64,000 bases of DNA from Norana najaformis (Eukaryota > Annelida > Clitellata > Crassiclitellata > Hormogastridae): positions 45,387,976 to 45,451,975 of the forward strand of contig OZ029913.1 of the NCBI GenBank assembly GCA_964023275.1. Reading direction: 5' to 3'. Position numbers and translations under genes: made by a program. Positions 33,201 to 39,190 of the stretch are shown here, piece after piece; within the stretch, counting starts at the first letter, position 1; every line of letters begins with the position of its first letter. A model generated the notes under the pieces. That model was given only the letters and a program-made list of their open reading frames with translations, ran no database searches and was not told the origin of the DNA.

Positions 33201-34876
33201 GTTAGGTGTTTTGATTTGATTAAGCATGGTGTTCAGTCAGTCAGTCAATCAGAATAGTAATAGAATACCTGTTCAGGGGTGCTCCCAGCCAAGCCCTGGA
33301 GAAAAGGAACAAGTATGTGTAATGTCCCTGGCCAGAAGGACATGCAGATCCAGAGGGAGTCTATTTCAGAGGGCTGGCCCAAGTACTGTAAAGGCACAGC
33401 AAAGGCATTGGTGAAGTGTTTGCAAAAGGAACAAGTTTACCTCAGTTTAAGCAGCAAAGATTTACCCTAGCTGCTCTTGGATTTGCCTTTCACCTCTGTG
33501 TCCAAGGTTTGATTCTGATGCTTCATGTGAAAGTGATAGCGTCATTACCTAGGCCCAATTTGATGTGCAGTGGTGTTCCACAAGCGGTTCCCACTTAACA
33601 CTGTTCCTCCGTACAGAGAACTCGGACTGCTGTGGCCAGTTCTGCCTGTGGTTGTGCATCTTGTTATCCCTGCTGTCCCAAAGGCAAAGATGAACTGTCA
33701 ATGAAGAGATGCCACTCGTTCGGGTTACAGTGGATTCCAATTGCCTCAAACAGACCAGTCATATTGTGGCAGAAGCAGAGCTCATCTTGACTGATGAAGA
33801 AACTGGAAAAAGCTTGGTGCCGCTTCCTCTGATCTGCAACTTGCACACTTTCATGCAACAAATTCCACTGCTTGAGCCTAGACGTCAAAAGCTCAGTATG
33901 GGACTTGGTGAGACCAAGATCTCTGATCAAGTTGTTGAGGTCTTTTTAGCTGGGATAGTATGGGTTTCTCTCCTCAGGTCAGAAATTGTAAACTGGGTCT
34001 CATTTTCCTCGCTCTCTGACTTACTGCTGTCTTCTGATGATGGCTGCTTTCTCTATGGAGGAATGGTTATGGGAAGCTCAGGGCAGTGTGGCACCGGGGT
34101 GATGTATGAAGAAAGGTCCAGACACTTGATACATTCAAAAATTGTGAAATCACAACATTTAAAACTTTTAAAACTTTTATAACATAAAATGTCACCAGCT
34201 AAGTGAGTATCACCGTCTTACTCTCCAGCGTTTTTTTGCAGTGCTCACAGGTGAAATGAGGTGCCCAGGTTTTGTCTTGATCTCCGACAGGCATGTCGAA
34301 ACATGCCCTGTAGGCTTCACACATCTTAGCAGATGCTTCCATGGAGTACTTTTTCGGACTTGATAAATTGGCTGCAAACATAGCAAAATGCATCTGCTGG
34401 ATGCTTGCGGCCTCTTGATGCCATCTCAGATATGTATCCACTCAGGCAGCTACAACTAAACTGAACTGGTGGGGTTAAGGCCACTGTATTTATACTGCTA
34501 TTTATATTTCTGGAAAGTTCCAGAAGGTTCTTGGATGTTCTAGAATATTCTAGGAAGTTCTAGCAGTTACTCCAAGTTTACTCAGCACTGAATTCGTCTT
34601 GGATGTTCTGTAAAGTAGGTAAATTTCAGAATATCACTGTCCTGGTCACAGACGCAAAGTTTGTGTGGAATAATAGCCTTTTTTCTACACTTTTGAGGCA
34701 TAAGCAATTAGCAACTGTTACTTTGTAAGAACAACATGTAGAAGAAAGAAGAAAATGATTGTTTCTTGTTTTTTTTCAGTATAAATGAATAGCAGGAATG
34801 GTCATTTTGTAAATCAAGACAAAATAAATGAAGAAAATGATTTTTCTGCTTTTCTTTGCAGTGTTCCTTGATGTAG
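6025..34876 (+). CDS. MINDY1/2: MINDY1/2 (FAM63) lysine-48 deubiquitinase, nine coding exons
   Basis: Reconstructed exons: 6025-6253, 7584-8287, 8974-9080, 17358-17548, 19123-19265, 20221-20417, 32263-32346, 33005-33176, 34862-34876; all introns GT-AG, phases consistent, total 613 aa. MINDY proteins are papain-fold cysteine peptidases that trim K48-linked polyubiquitin. Residues about 1-245 are acidic and Ser-rich (disordered). The catalytic domain starts at HIKWIKHKG (H246). The active-site string QNENGPCPLLA gives Q262 (oxyanion Gln) and C268 (nucleophile); PLYHGWL gives H369 (catalytic His). RNNHFSTL and LLVTDQGFL-like strings (here FVLVTDQGFL) follow. The C-terminal part has a UIM-like ALSLEQEQ and a MIU-type DHELALRLQEEE (D552-E563), the ubiquitin-binding motif that gave the family its name. 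It ends CSLM, a CaaX box. The first ATG of the exon-1 frame is used. Introns 3 (8.3 kb) and 6 (11.8 kb) are swollen by mobile DNA. No inactivating lesion is seen. Confidence 0.93.
6357..6995. mobile_element. Foldback element 1 (MITE) in MINDY intron 1
   Basis: Two arms of about 240-270 bp (6357-6595 and about 6727-6995) are near-perfect inverted repeats around a 130-bp centre. Ends are TCGGTACGACTCCCC and GGGGAGTCATACCGA. ACTT lies immediately outside both ends (6353-6356, 6996-6999), a 4-bp target-site duplication. No coding capacity; non-autonomous DNA transposon. Confidence 0.8.
7161..7540. mobile_element. Second MITE in MINDY intron 1
   Basis: Arms of about 80 bp are inverted repeats: GGTAAAGGTGTAGAATCG at 7161 and its complement ending at 7540. 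The flanks GCTTTAAT and GGTTTGAT agree at 6 of 8 positions, suggestive of an aged 8-bp target-site duplication (hAT-like). No ORF. Confidence 0.7.
7584..8287 (+). CDS. MINDY1/2: MINDY exon 2 (disordered region and active-site Cys)
   Basis: Acceptor TGATTTTAG, donor AAG|GTACAA. It codes the acidic linker and the start of the peptidase, including Q262 and C268 (codon at 8156-8158), and ends at WIFEHVPK in phase 0. Confidence 0.92.
8974..9080 (+). CDS. MINDY1/2: MINDY exon 3
   Basis: Acceptor TTGACTCACAG, donor GG|GTAAGT. Encodes NISEDTRLNYEQNMHDAIAV through DVNVRFTG, a highly conserved part of the MINDY fold. Phase 2 exit; Gly347 is completed by the first base of exon 4. Confidence 0.92.
9081..11079. 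other. Intron 3, first part: no recognised gene
   Basis: Contains AT-rich, weakly repetitive ATCTAATCTGATT text near 9420-9500. Short ORFs at 9523-10558 show no family features. Confidence 0.5.
11080..11262 (+). mobile_element. LINE 3' end in intron 3
   Basis: The plus strand reads VFRRRLKTVLF (C-terminal tail of L2/CR1-like ORF2), then AGAGGCGCTTTATAAATCTC and a short ATTACA tandem tail. Confidence 0.6.
11263..12267. other. Intron 3, pyrimidine-rich stretch, no recognised gene
   Basis: 11620-11840 is TCT-rich. Overlapping frames on both strands are composition artefacts; none has a recognisable domain. Confidence 0.45.
12268..12400 (+). repeat. Left TIR of the intron-3 transposon
   Basis: Starts CACTGGCCAACAGAAAAA and aligns to the complement of 14775-14891. 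The outer 12 bp are perfect; the inner part is diverged. Confidence 0.75.
12708..12715 (+). promoter_or_regulatory. TATA-like box of the intron-3 transposon gene
   Basis: TATATAAA lies 157 bp before the ATG. A short 5' intron (TATTTTTTAG at about 12830) is possible but untested. Confidence 0.4.
12872..14575 (+). CDS. 567-aa transposase-like protein, intact ORF
   Basis: A single uninterrupted frame, starting at the first ATG (MATSRRSC). The N-terminus has a ZAD-like cysteine layout: C16-x2-C19 (FCYICGE), then C60-x2-C63 after LGDQDKQWAPHTV, then H92 and C96-x2-C99. An acidic Ser-rich linker (about 145-175) follows, then SDLIRDLNLYKESSELLASR. The large C-terminal domain has possible RNase-H-fold features: D318 in VICVDLKMVNFLLG, a CX2C pair C337/C340 in YPCFLCLWDSRA, PPLHIKLGLMKQFV, and a conserved acidic block YLHSHLDRFPENLGDFSEEQ (E512, E513) then E516 and H519 in GERFHQDI. 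I remember near-identical multi-copy hypothetical proteins in many invertebrate genomes. TIRs around it support a transposase role. The catalytic assignment is inference; a captured host gene is less likely. It sits in MINDY intron 3 in sense orientation. Confidence 0.75.
   Translation: MATSRRSCINHPDIFCYICGEYTLKANRKPISEFVKRAYVGYFGVKLGDQDKQWAPHTVCKTCIEQLRHWTTGKRSCLKFGVPMVWREQINHFDDCYFCMVNIIGIYRNNRHKLSYPDIPSARRPVPHSDIVPVPPFRELPQLSDDETCMSNIGQDDESEESGGSDSDFQSTSHSERFDQKELSDLIRDLNLYKESSELLASRLKEKNALQPGTKITIYRNREKDLLPFFTEDNNLVFCNDISNLLKKIGLSDYSPDEWRLFIDSSKRSLKCVLLNNGNKFGSIPIGHSTRMKEEYNAISLVLEKIKYKEHQWVICVDLKMVNFLLGQQSGYTKYPCFLCLWDSRAKHEHWTRKDWPSRKDMVVGAQNVIKESLVARDRIILPPLHIKLGLMKQFVRSLNKEGSCFEYIVHKLPGITMEKLKAGIFDGPQIRQLMNDPLFIPSMNEIESCAWSSFVLVTKNFLGNKKADNYAQLVEDMLLHFNKLGCNMSIKVHYLHSHLDRFPENLGDFSEEQGERFHQDIKTMENRYQGRWDAHMMADYCWNIMRDCSGRCHTRKSYKRSFFGVE
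14775..14891 (-). repeat. Right TIR of the intron-3 transposon
   Basis: Its complement starts CACTGGCCAACACATAATTT and matches the left end. The open frame at 14732-14989 crosses it and is not a gene. Confidence 0.75.
15424..15599. repeat. 35-bp tandem repeat, five copies
   Basis: Unit contains CTTTTGATCGAACTACTA then TTGTCACAGT. GATC recurs at 15437, 15472, 15507, 15542 and 15577, all 35 bp apart and practically identical, then decays at 15601. Confidence 0.9.
15600..16539. other. Intron 3, no recognised gene
   Basis: No coding or repeat structure recognised; small ORFs on both strands overlap each other. Confidence 0.45.
16540..16700 (-). pseudogene. LINE reverse-transcriptase fragment
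   Basis: Minus strand reads HCGLEVNDMANYQPIS, matching the LINE RT block usually written as NYRPIS, followed by LETCVEAACILSEAQLL (RT motif 0/1 region). Only about 50 codons remain. Confidence 0.5.
17358..17548 (+). CDS. MINDY1/2: MINDY exon 4 (catalytic His)
   Basis: Acceptor TTGTAG at 17357 gives VSQFEYTPEC after Gly347, matching the family better than the acceptor nine bases further on. H369 lies in PLYHGWL (codon 17422-17424). Donor GAAG|GTAGGA; phase 1. Confidence 0.9.
17660..18725. repeat. Inverted repeat pair in MINDY intron 4
   Basis: Arms at about 17660-17775 and 18600-18725 are diverged inverted repeats: ACTCATAATTTACAACAAAG in the first and the complement of TTGTTGTAAATTATGAGT in the second. 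No clear TIR ends or target duplication were found; probably an old foldback element. Confidence 0.5.
18850..19015 (+). mobile_element. LINE 3' end with ATTAG tail
   Basis: Aligns with 5180-5330: CCGTCGAATGATGCATTG corresponds to CCATCGACTGATGTCTTG, followed by GTCATTAGATTAGATG. Short remnant in intron 4. Confidence 0.6.
19123..19265 (+). CDS. MINDY1/2: MINDY exon 5
   Basis: Acceptor TTTTTGGGTAG, donor AAG|GTTGGG. Encodes LLAEEFLNITASQLTYHGL through RNNHFSTLYKHK, with the conserved FFRNNHFST motif near the active-site cleft. Confidence 0.92.
19266..20220. other. Intron 5; includes a diverged tandem duplication
   Basis: Segments near 19812-19915 and 20010-20110 are diverged direct copies (GCGATCACTAAAGGTGCAAA versus GCGAGCACCAAAGATGTGAA), about 198 bp apart. 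Nothing coding. Confidence 0.5.
20221..20417 (+). CDS. MINDY1/2: MINDY exon 6
   Basis: Acceptor TTTGTCGACAG. Encodes NELFVLVTDQGFLRESNVVW and the domain end, then EQIDH plus GA. Donor GA|GTATGA at 20418; Asp524 is completed by T of exon 7, giving the family motif DYLVALSL. Reading straight on gives an acidic tail that is intronic GAT repeat. Confidence 0.9.
20425..20640. repeat. GAT/GGT trinucleotide-rich stretch
   Basis: Imperfect GAT, GGT and GGC triplets begin immediately after the exon-6 donor. They create artificial acidic frames and are not exon. Confidence 0.8.
20641..22336. other. Intron 6, first part: no recognised gene
   Basis: AT-rich with small ORFs. CAGTCCGCTCCCAGGCGCC at about 22169 is GC-rich but has no reading frame that continues the gene. 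Confidence 0.45.
22430..23275. repeat. 368-bp direct repeats inside the piggyBac fossil (2.3 copies)
   Basis: GGTTAATATCATTCTTTAG-type text followed by TTTTATCTCCTCTTCC recurs near 22463, 22832 and 23200. Each copy carries the small palindromic pair GGGGTAC and GTACCCC separated by about 20 bp. Confidence 0.75.
23560..24559 (-). pseudogene. piggyBac transposase pseudogene
   Basis: Read on the minus strand from 24559: MAPCCCCGLTDDEIWQILDE and an acidic region (typical piggyBac N-terminus). In broken frames between 24100 and 23850 are TNIMMGL, DYWSAD, SRCLHLTDSTHAPVRD and NYDPMCEV, corresponding to the family's DDE_Tnp_1_7 N-terminal portion. At 23814-23750 comes FKQYCPKNPTKWRFKIW followed by ADLESG, the conserved block just before the second catalytic Asp region. 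Stops and shifts are numerous and the C-terminal half is missing or replaced by the 368-bp repeats. Non-functional. Confidence 0.7.
24822..26439. other. Intron 6, no recognised gene; 24-bp triplicate at 26117-26188
   Basis: 25140-26110 is relatively GC-rich with several open plus-strand frames but no family I recognise. At 26117-26188 a 24-bp unit (ACCCTTCATTTAGCACCTTT plus CAAG) is repeated three times. Confidence 0.5.
26440..31400. repeat. 29-bp minisatellite array, about 165 copies, with higher-order structure
   Basis: The unit is AGGACAAAACCAACTCC plus AAACAACACAAT (29 bp). Main variants: ACCAACTCC or ACTAAATCC in the middle, and AAACAACACAAT, AAACAACACACT or AAAAGACACACT at the end. Variants alternate in 58- and 87-bp groups. 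Rare variants recur at multiples of 29: GATACACT at 28008, 29081 and 30183 (1073 and 1102 bp apart), AAACGAAAT at 28256 and 29329 (1073), AATTGGAC at 28913 and 30015 (1102), CCATACAAC at 28728 and 30903 (2175 = 75 units). Edges (26440-26600, 31320-31400) are degraded. Because 29 is not a multiple of 3, the minus strand stays open as 29-residue pseudo-repeats; these are not genes. The array lies in MINDY intron 6. Confidence 0.95.
31490..31685 (+). mobile_element. tRNA-derived SINE with LINE-like tail, copy 1
   Basis: Reads GGTAGCCGATTGGTTAGAAC (A-box region), GGGTTTGAGCC (B box), then an unrelated body and ATCGATTGATG ... AATAAATGCAGAAATAATAA. A second copy is at 54600-54780. The tail resembles the 3' end of the local LINEs, which would let the LINE machinery mobilise it. 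Confidence 0.75.
31686..32262. other. Intron 6, last part: no recognised gene
   Basis: No coding or repeat signature. Confidence 0.45.
32263..32346 (+). CDS. MINDY1/2: MINDY exon 7 (UIM-like)
   Basis: An 84-nt exon: acceptor TTTGAATTAG, donor GA|GTAAGT. Encodes YLVALSLEQEQSELQPGAPW and PDSAMIS. It lies 11.8 kb from exon 6 across the piggyBac fossil and the minisatellite. Identified by phase and by the conserved ALSL-QEQ motif. Confidence 0.88.
32505..32910. mobile_element. Mixed fragments in intron 7: piggyBac-like flank and LINE 3' end
   Basis: 32505-32690 resembles the region just upstream of the piggyBac ATG (24540-24730): GTGATTTAAATGTCC, GATTGGTTGT and GGCCTAAATGA occur in the same order. 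32690-32910 is a LINE 3' end finishing in GATTAGATTAGATTAG. Confidence 0.5.
33005..33176 (+). CDS. MINDY1/2: MINDY exon 8 (MIU ubiquitin-binding motif)
   Basis: Acceptor GATTGGCAG. The first base completes Asp552, then HELALRLQEEENQ (MIU) and a Ser/Thr/Ala/Pro linker ending KEKKESN. Donor AAC|GTATGT, phase 0. Confidence 0.9.
33270..33545. mobile_element. LINE C-terminal fragment and SINE-like piece in intron 8
   Basis: The minus strand at 33425-33280 reads VLGPAL then NRLPLDLHVLLARDI, an L2/CR1-like ORF2 tail. 33450-33545 shares CACCTCTGTGTCCAAGGTTT with the SINE-like segment at 35840-35960 (CACTTCTGTGTCCAGGGTTC). Confidence 0.45.
33550..34424 (-). pseudogene. Frameshifted relative of the 567-aa transposase-like protein
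   Basis: From the ATG at 34424-34422 the minus strand reads MASRGRKHPADAFCYVCSQF, matching the N-terminus of the intron-3 protein (MATSRRSCINHPDIFCYICG). Then in shifted frames: VGDQDKTWAPHFTC, TPVPHCPELPI, IRDLGLTKSHTELLTSRL, NEWHLFIDSSS, CLWDSRDN, and LHIKLGLG. The order matches residues 1 to about 385 of the intron-3 protein; a stretch between the FIDSS and CLWDSR motifs and everything after LHIKLG are deleted. It is a different, older lineage of the same family (VGDQDK rather than LGDQDK). It sits antisense in MINDY intron 8. Confidence 0.8.
34487..34494 (-). promoter_or_regulatory. TATA box of the fossil transposase
   Basis: TATAAATA on the minus strand, 63 bp before the fossil ATG and 17 bp after the heat-shock-element-like array. 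Spacing is right for a compact RNA polymerase II promoter. Confidence 0.65.
34511..34560 (-). promoter_or_regulatory. Heat-shock-element-like array, five 10-bp palindromic units
   Basis: On the plus strand the 50 bp consist of five consecutive 10-mers: TGGAAAGTTC, CAGAAGGTTC, TTGGATGTTC, TAGAATATTC, TAGGAAGTTC. Each contains a GAA-like and a TTC pentamer core in strict 5-bp phase; 34513-34530 is a perfect GAAnnTTCnnGAAnnTTC, the canonical HSF1 site, and the other units have at most one mismatch. It lies directly upstream of the TATA box of the fossil gene. Confidence 0.7.
34862..34876 (+). CDS. MINDY1/2: MINDY exon 9: 15-nt exon end encoding CaaX box and stop
   Basis: A pyrimidine-rich acceptor (TTTTCTTTGCAG) at 34850-34861 is followed in phase 0 by TGT TCC TTG ATG TAG, i.e. 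CSLM and stop. A cysteine four residues from the end is a prenylation (CaaX) signal; Met at the last position favours farnesylation in known enzymes. From memory, vertebrate MINDY1 also ends in a CaaX-like tetrapeptide. Without this exon the frame of exon 8 reads into intron for 26 codons. Confidence 0.75.
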   Translation, partial: CSLM

Positions 34877-37329
34877 TCAATGAGATGGATCTTGAGTGAT
34901 GTTCATTGAGCTCTTTTTGGCATCACATCTGGTGATGGTTGTATGTTGGCTGGCCGACAGCCTGGCTGCCTCCACCTCTGCATTTCCTATGGTCACTGCA
35001 CAGCAGACAAAATTCTTGCCAGCTTCTTTTCAAGATTAAAATTTGTCGTAAGCACTCAAGCAACTCTTAAATGCAGGATCCTCGATTTGGGAAGACCTAA
35101 TTCGTGGCAAATTTTGTTCTGCCGCCCTTACGGATGGATTTGCAAGTTTGTGATTTAGTTGATGTACAGATAATTGTGTGCCTCGTGCAAGAATTTTTGG
35201 CATCCTCGGTGGTGCATAACTTTTTAGGTGACAGAGAAATTGGTTTTGCTGTTATTGGGTTATTACCAGGCTGGTTCTAGCTATTTATTGTAACAGCCAT
35301 GATATTTCAATTTTTATTGATACCTGTAGATAATGTAGCAGGCTTGAAGAAGGTAATGTTGGCCATCAGTCAGAAATTTTGGGTGTTTTCGGTGGGATAT
35401 TAATTTCAGTGTTAGCAGTGTGTATTTTGGTATGCTGAGAGGAATGTTTCAGGTGGTAAGAGTGGCTTTTGTCATCTTGCGATCTCTGTACTCTCTCTCT
35501 TAGCTGAAGTGTTTGTTCCAGATGTACAGAATCTTTCAGTGACTCATCACACAGTGCCAGTGGCACTGCAAATGTGCAATAAAAACCGATAATGATGTAT
35601 TAATGATATAATAATTACTGCAGTATTCATGCTGTTAATCTAAATGATTAAATATTAGAAAAATTGTAATGAAATTTAAATTTAATAATGGCTTAGTGGT
35701 TTGGCATTGTGTTCTATGAATCCATTGAATGCAGTGGTTTGGTTTTGGATCATTGTCAACGGCCAGTATGTTTAAATCGTGTTTCTGATGACTCAAGTTT
35801 TTCATAGATTTACACCTGTTTAGTTCGATGTGTATAAAATGATTAGTCTGGTCTTGCTACAACATTGGTGGTAGATCTTGCTTTTCACTTCTGTGTCCAG
35901 GGTTCAAATCCCAGTGCATTGAGCAAAATTAAGTTTGTTGTCAAATGATGTAACCCATAAGGAAATGAGTCCAGTTCTTGGGTTGGTGCTGCTGTTGTAT
36001 CTATGCTTCAGCCAAAACATCCTTTCACCCAGGATCATCTACTGAGGTCTACAAGTTCATTGGGCTTGTAATAAATGTCGAGTACTTTTTTTATCACACA
36101 GTTGCTTTCTGTATGAGATTCTGTGTAAATTTTAGAGTTAATTTAAAATGCCTGGACATTCTTTAATCTTTTGGCTATGTGAGGCTGCATATAAGTGCAC
36201 AGATAAAGCTTAACTCAGCAGTTGTGAATGATTGTGCTGGAATTCTTTTCTGTGTGTCGATTACTTGTAATCTATTTGGAAATTTCATAATTTTTGGGAT
36301 TTTTGCGTGTTTTACTTGACATTAATGTATATTTTCATCTGGTATTGGCTGTACATAGTTTTAGTTTTCCAAAGCTGTTGTATTGTTTGTTTATCACCAC
36401 AGGTGGAATTGTCGTTTGAGGTCATATTGACCAATTCCTTGAGTTTCAAGGGCCAAAGGAATTCACCTGACATGGTGGTCACCCTCATAATTCAAGTACT
36501 AGGTTTGCCATGATTTGAGCCGACCAAGTATTTCCGTTAGGTTATCTGTTTGTTCCTTCGCTCCTGTACTTTGGACCAGTTGTGCTTTCTTGTTCAGTGG
36601 ATCATTCTTTTGAAATGGTCTTCCACTTAAAATTAGAACTGTACCACCAGAAATAGCTCCAGAAACATTTTCAGCTTATATTAAGATACAGCTCTTGGAT
36701 ATGTGGGATAATATAAACGTACTATATAGGCCTAAATGTCCAGATACACATAGGCGATCGAGTTGCGTGGTTTGCAGTCTGTAGGGGAAGGGGAAACTGC
36801 TCCACTGGCTCAGACCATTCATAATTAGTAATCTGAGTCATTAGGCCCCTGCTTAGATTTCGACCTTCTGTCACTGCTTCCAACCACAAATTGGTGGATG
36901 GGTGGGGTGTTCAACTTGTTCGAGTGCTTTCATGGTGCATACACCTTTCAAGTGGAGGTGAGGGAGCAATGGAAATCCAGAAGCCTAGTTGTGTAGCTTC
37001 ACATTTTGGCCCCTACAACATTACAAATTGACCTTTTTGTACTTACAAGGATGTGAATGGCTGGCATTGGCTGATTTCAACCCTGTCAGGGCATCAGCCT
37101 TCATTAACAAATGCTTAATACACCTACTCATGTTTAAGATTACATTTCTCTACTCTACAGCACGCACATGGCATCCATGATATGAAGAGTCTCTGCAGGC
37201 CTGTATCTCCCTATGTCTGTGTCTGGCATGTAACATCCAGGTGCCTGCGTTGTATCCAGATAGAGTTCACTCTTGACTGGTCAATGCTGTAGGGTATGCT
37301 TAACAATGGAGGCCAGTCATGTCACATCA
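34877..37329. other. MINDY 3' UTR and intergenic DNA
   Basis: The 3' UTR probably runs from 34877; AATAAA at 35578-35583 is a candidate polyadenylation signal. 35840-35960 is SINE-like (CAGGGTTCAAATCCCAGT resembles a Pol III B box). Nothing else coding is recognised to 37329. Confidence 0.45.
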
Positions 37330-38770
37330 TCCTTTTCTTAAAGAAAATGTAGGCCTTTGTTTATACCAGGACACTTAATGCAGCACATTTTAAGTACCTC
37401 ACAAAGCGACATGACCATCTATCAGATCTAAAAGGTGCATTTTGAGACAGTTTTAAAAGGTTTGCTGATCAGATTCAGATGCAGCAGTAGGTAAGTGCAA
37501 TGACGGACTGTTCCACGATTCGATCCAACACACGAGAAGGCACGACGTGCTTGAGCTGAAGTGCAGAAGCGCGGCTTTTGCATATCTCCACGGGCTGAAG
37601 AGCCGAATGATTGCCGACCAAGCTTATTTGAACACAGAGCTGCCTGATGTATGCAGGGGCAGTACGAACAAGTGAGACACTTACCAGCAGAATGATTTTG
37701 AATGATATTCCCTTGGTTACAGGAAGCCCGGGTAGCGTTGCTTTTCTATATTCCGAAACATGTGAATACTTCAGCTTGTTGGCTACGACTCGAGTGGCAC
37801 AGTTAAGGACAGTCTGGAGCTAGGGCAACTGGAACTTTGGCAAGCCCACAATGAAGGAATTGCAGTAATCCATGCGCGTCATAATAAATGACTGAATGAG
37901 GGTCATTGCAGCGCTGGACAACAGATTGCGCCTTAGGACCCGGACCCGTGTCTGGCGCAACTAGTAGAAGCAGGGCCTGCAAAGGAAGTTCACATGATCT
38001 GCCATCGATAGCTCTTCATCCAGAAACACACCCAGGTTGCAGACGACGAGCTGCTAATTTGCGACTCTATCAAATCATCAATCTTCGACCGTGCCTGGCA
38101 TGTGCCCAGACACATATACTGGGTCTTTTGGCGAATTCAGCCGCAGCCAATTGGAACACCCACTTCTACACTTCTGCTATAGTGGCCTGAGTAGAAGGCA
38201 TGTCACAAGCAAGGGCATCCGGTGGGTAACAAGCAGAATACAGTTGGGTGTCGTCGGCATATTGGTGAACCTGTGCTCCCAGAGCACTGATGATATGTAT
38301 CAGGCTTCAGCTGTATACAAGATGTACAAATGCGGTTGTGATCCCTGTTGAACACCCAGTGGAACTGATGTCCAATCCGTATGGTCAGCCGATGGTCACC
38401 ATTATTGTCCGTCCGTGCAGGAAGGAGCAAAGCCAACCCATAGGTTGTCCAGCAGTTTTGTATGAGGTTCAGAGATGCATGATCAAGATGTTATGATCCA
38501 CCGTGTCAAACGCTGCACTTACATCTAAAAGAGCGAACAGCATAACACGTCCAGAATCACTGGCATCCTAGATAAGTCTTAGTAAGACCATCTCTGTAGA
38601 ATGTCCCTTCCGGAAGCTGAACTGTCGCTTCTGCACGAAGTCGCTTCTAAGTAGCGTACCACCTGTTGAGCAACTAACTTCTGGATAACCTTAGATAGAA
38701 ATGTGAGGTTCGAGACTGACTGATATTTGATGATGTAGTCCAGATTCAGTCCCAGCTTTTTCAGCTAAGA
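37330..38770 (-). pseudogene. L2/CR1-like LINE, reverse-transcriptase half
   Basis: On the minus strand, in order: SFRKGHSTEMVLLRL (about 38640-38590), LLDVSAAFDTVDHNIL (about 38545-38490; motif A with catalytic Asp), QYADDTQLYSACYPPDALAC (about 38265-38205; YADD catalytic pair intact), and a C-terminal tail around 37760-37480 (GSNRGTVRH-type text). Several stops and frameshifts and loss of the GVPQGS block make it dead. The clade call rests on motif wording. Confidence 0.75.
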
Positions 38771-39190
38771 TACACTGCATTGGCTTGCAGTTAAGAAGAG
38801 AATTCAGTTCAAGATTCTCTTCATATGGAGGGCCTCGGTAGCCATCTCGACTTCAGAATACACCAGGTAGCTGCTTATTCCTGTTGCAACCCAACCGGGT
38901 CAACAAGCGCTGCACTCAGCAGCCCGTTGAGATCTAGATGACCAAATTGAGACAGCAACCATGGTATGTGTGGGCAGATACTGAAGCTGGCGATGAGCTC
39001 TCAGCTGCTCGACCCAGAAGCAGCCTGTACTCGCCCCGTGGATGTTAAGGTCACTGGCTAATGATGAGGGTTTTAAGGAGGACTGTGACTCCCGGGTGAA
39101 CGACGCTTATCTCGATCTCAGCGAGAGATAGAAGGAAAAGGACAGAGGCAAAGACGAAGAGAAGTTGGGGCGGGGAATGGCACAAGTTTA
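38771..39190 (+). mobile_element. LINE C-terminal fragment in opposite orientation
   Basis: Plus strand has LKKRIQFKILFIWRA, the family's usual sequence between the RT and the 3' tail, with stops. It abuts the minus-strand LINE, so two insertions or a rearrangement meet here. Confidence 0.5.

Noticed and set aside
35868..35930. tRNA gene
   Set aside because: Only the B-box-like GGTTCAAATCC is present; no cloverleaf can be drawn, so SINE-derived.
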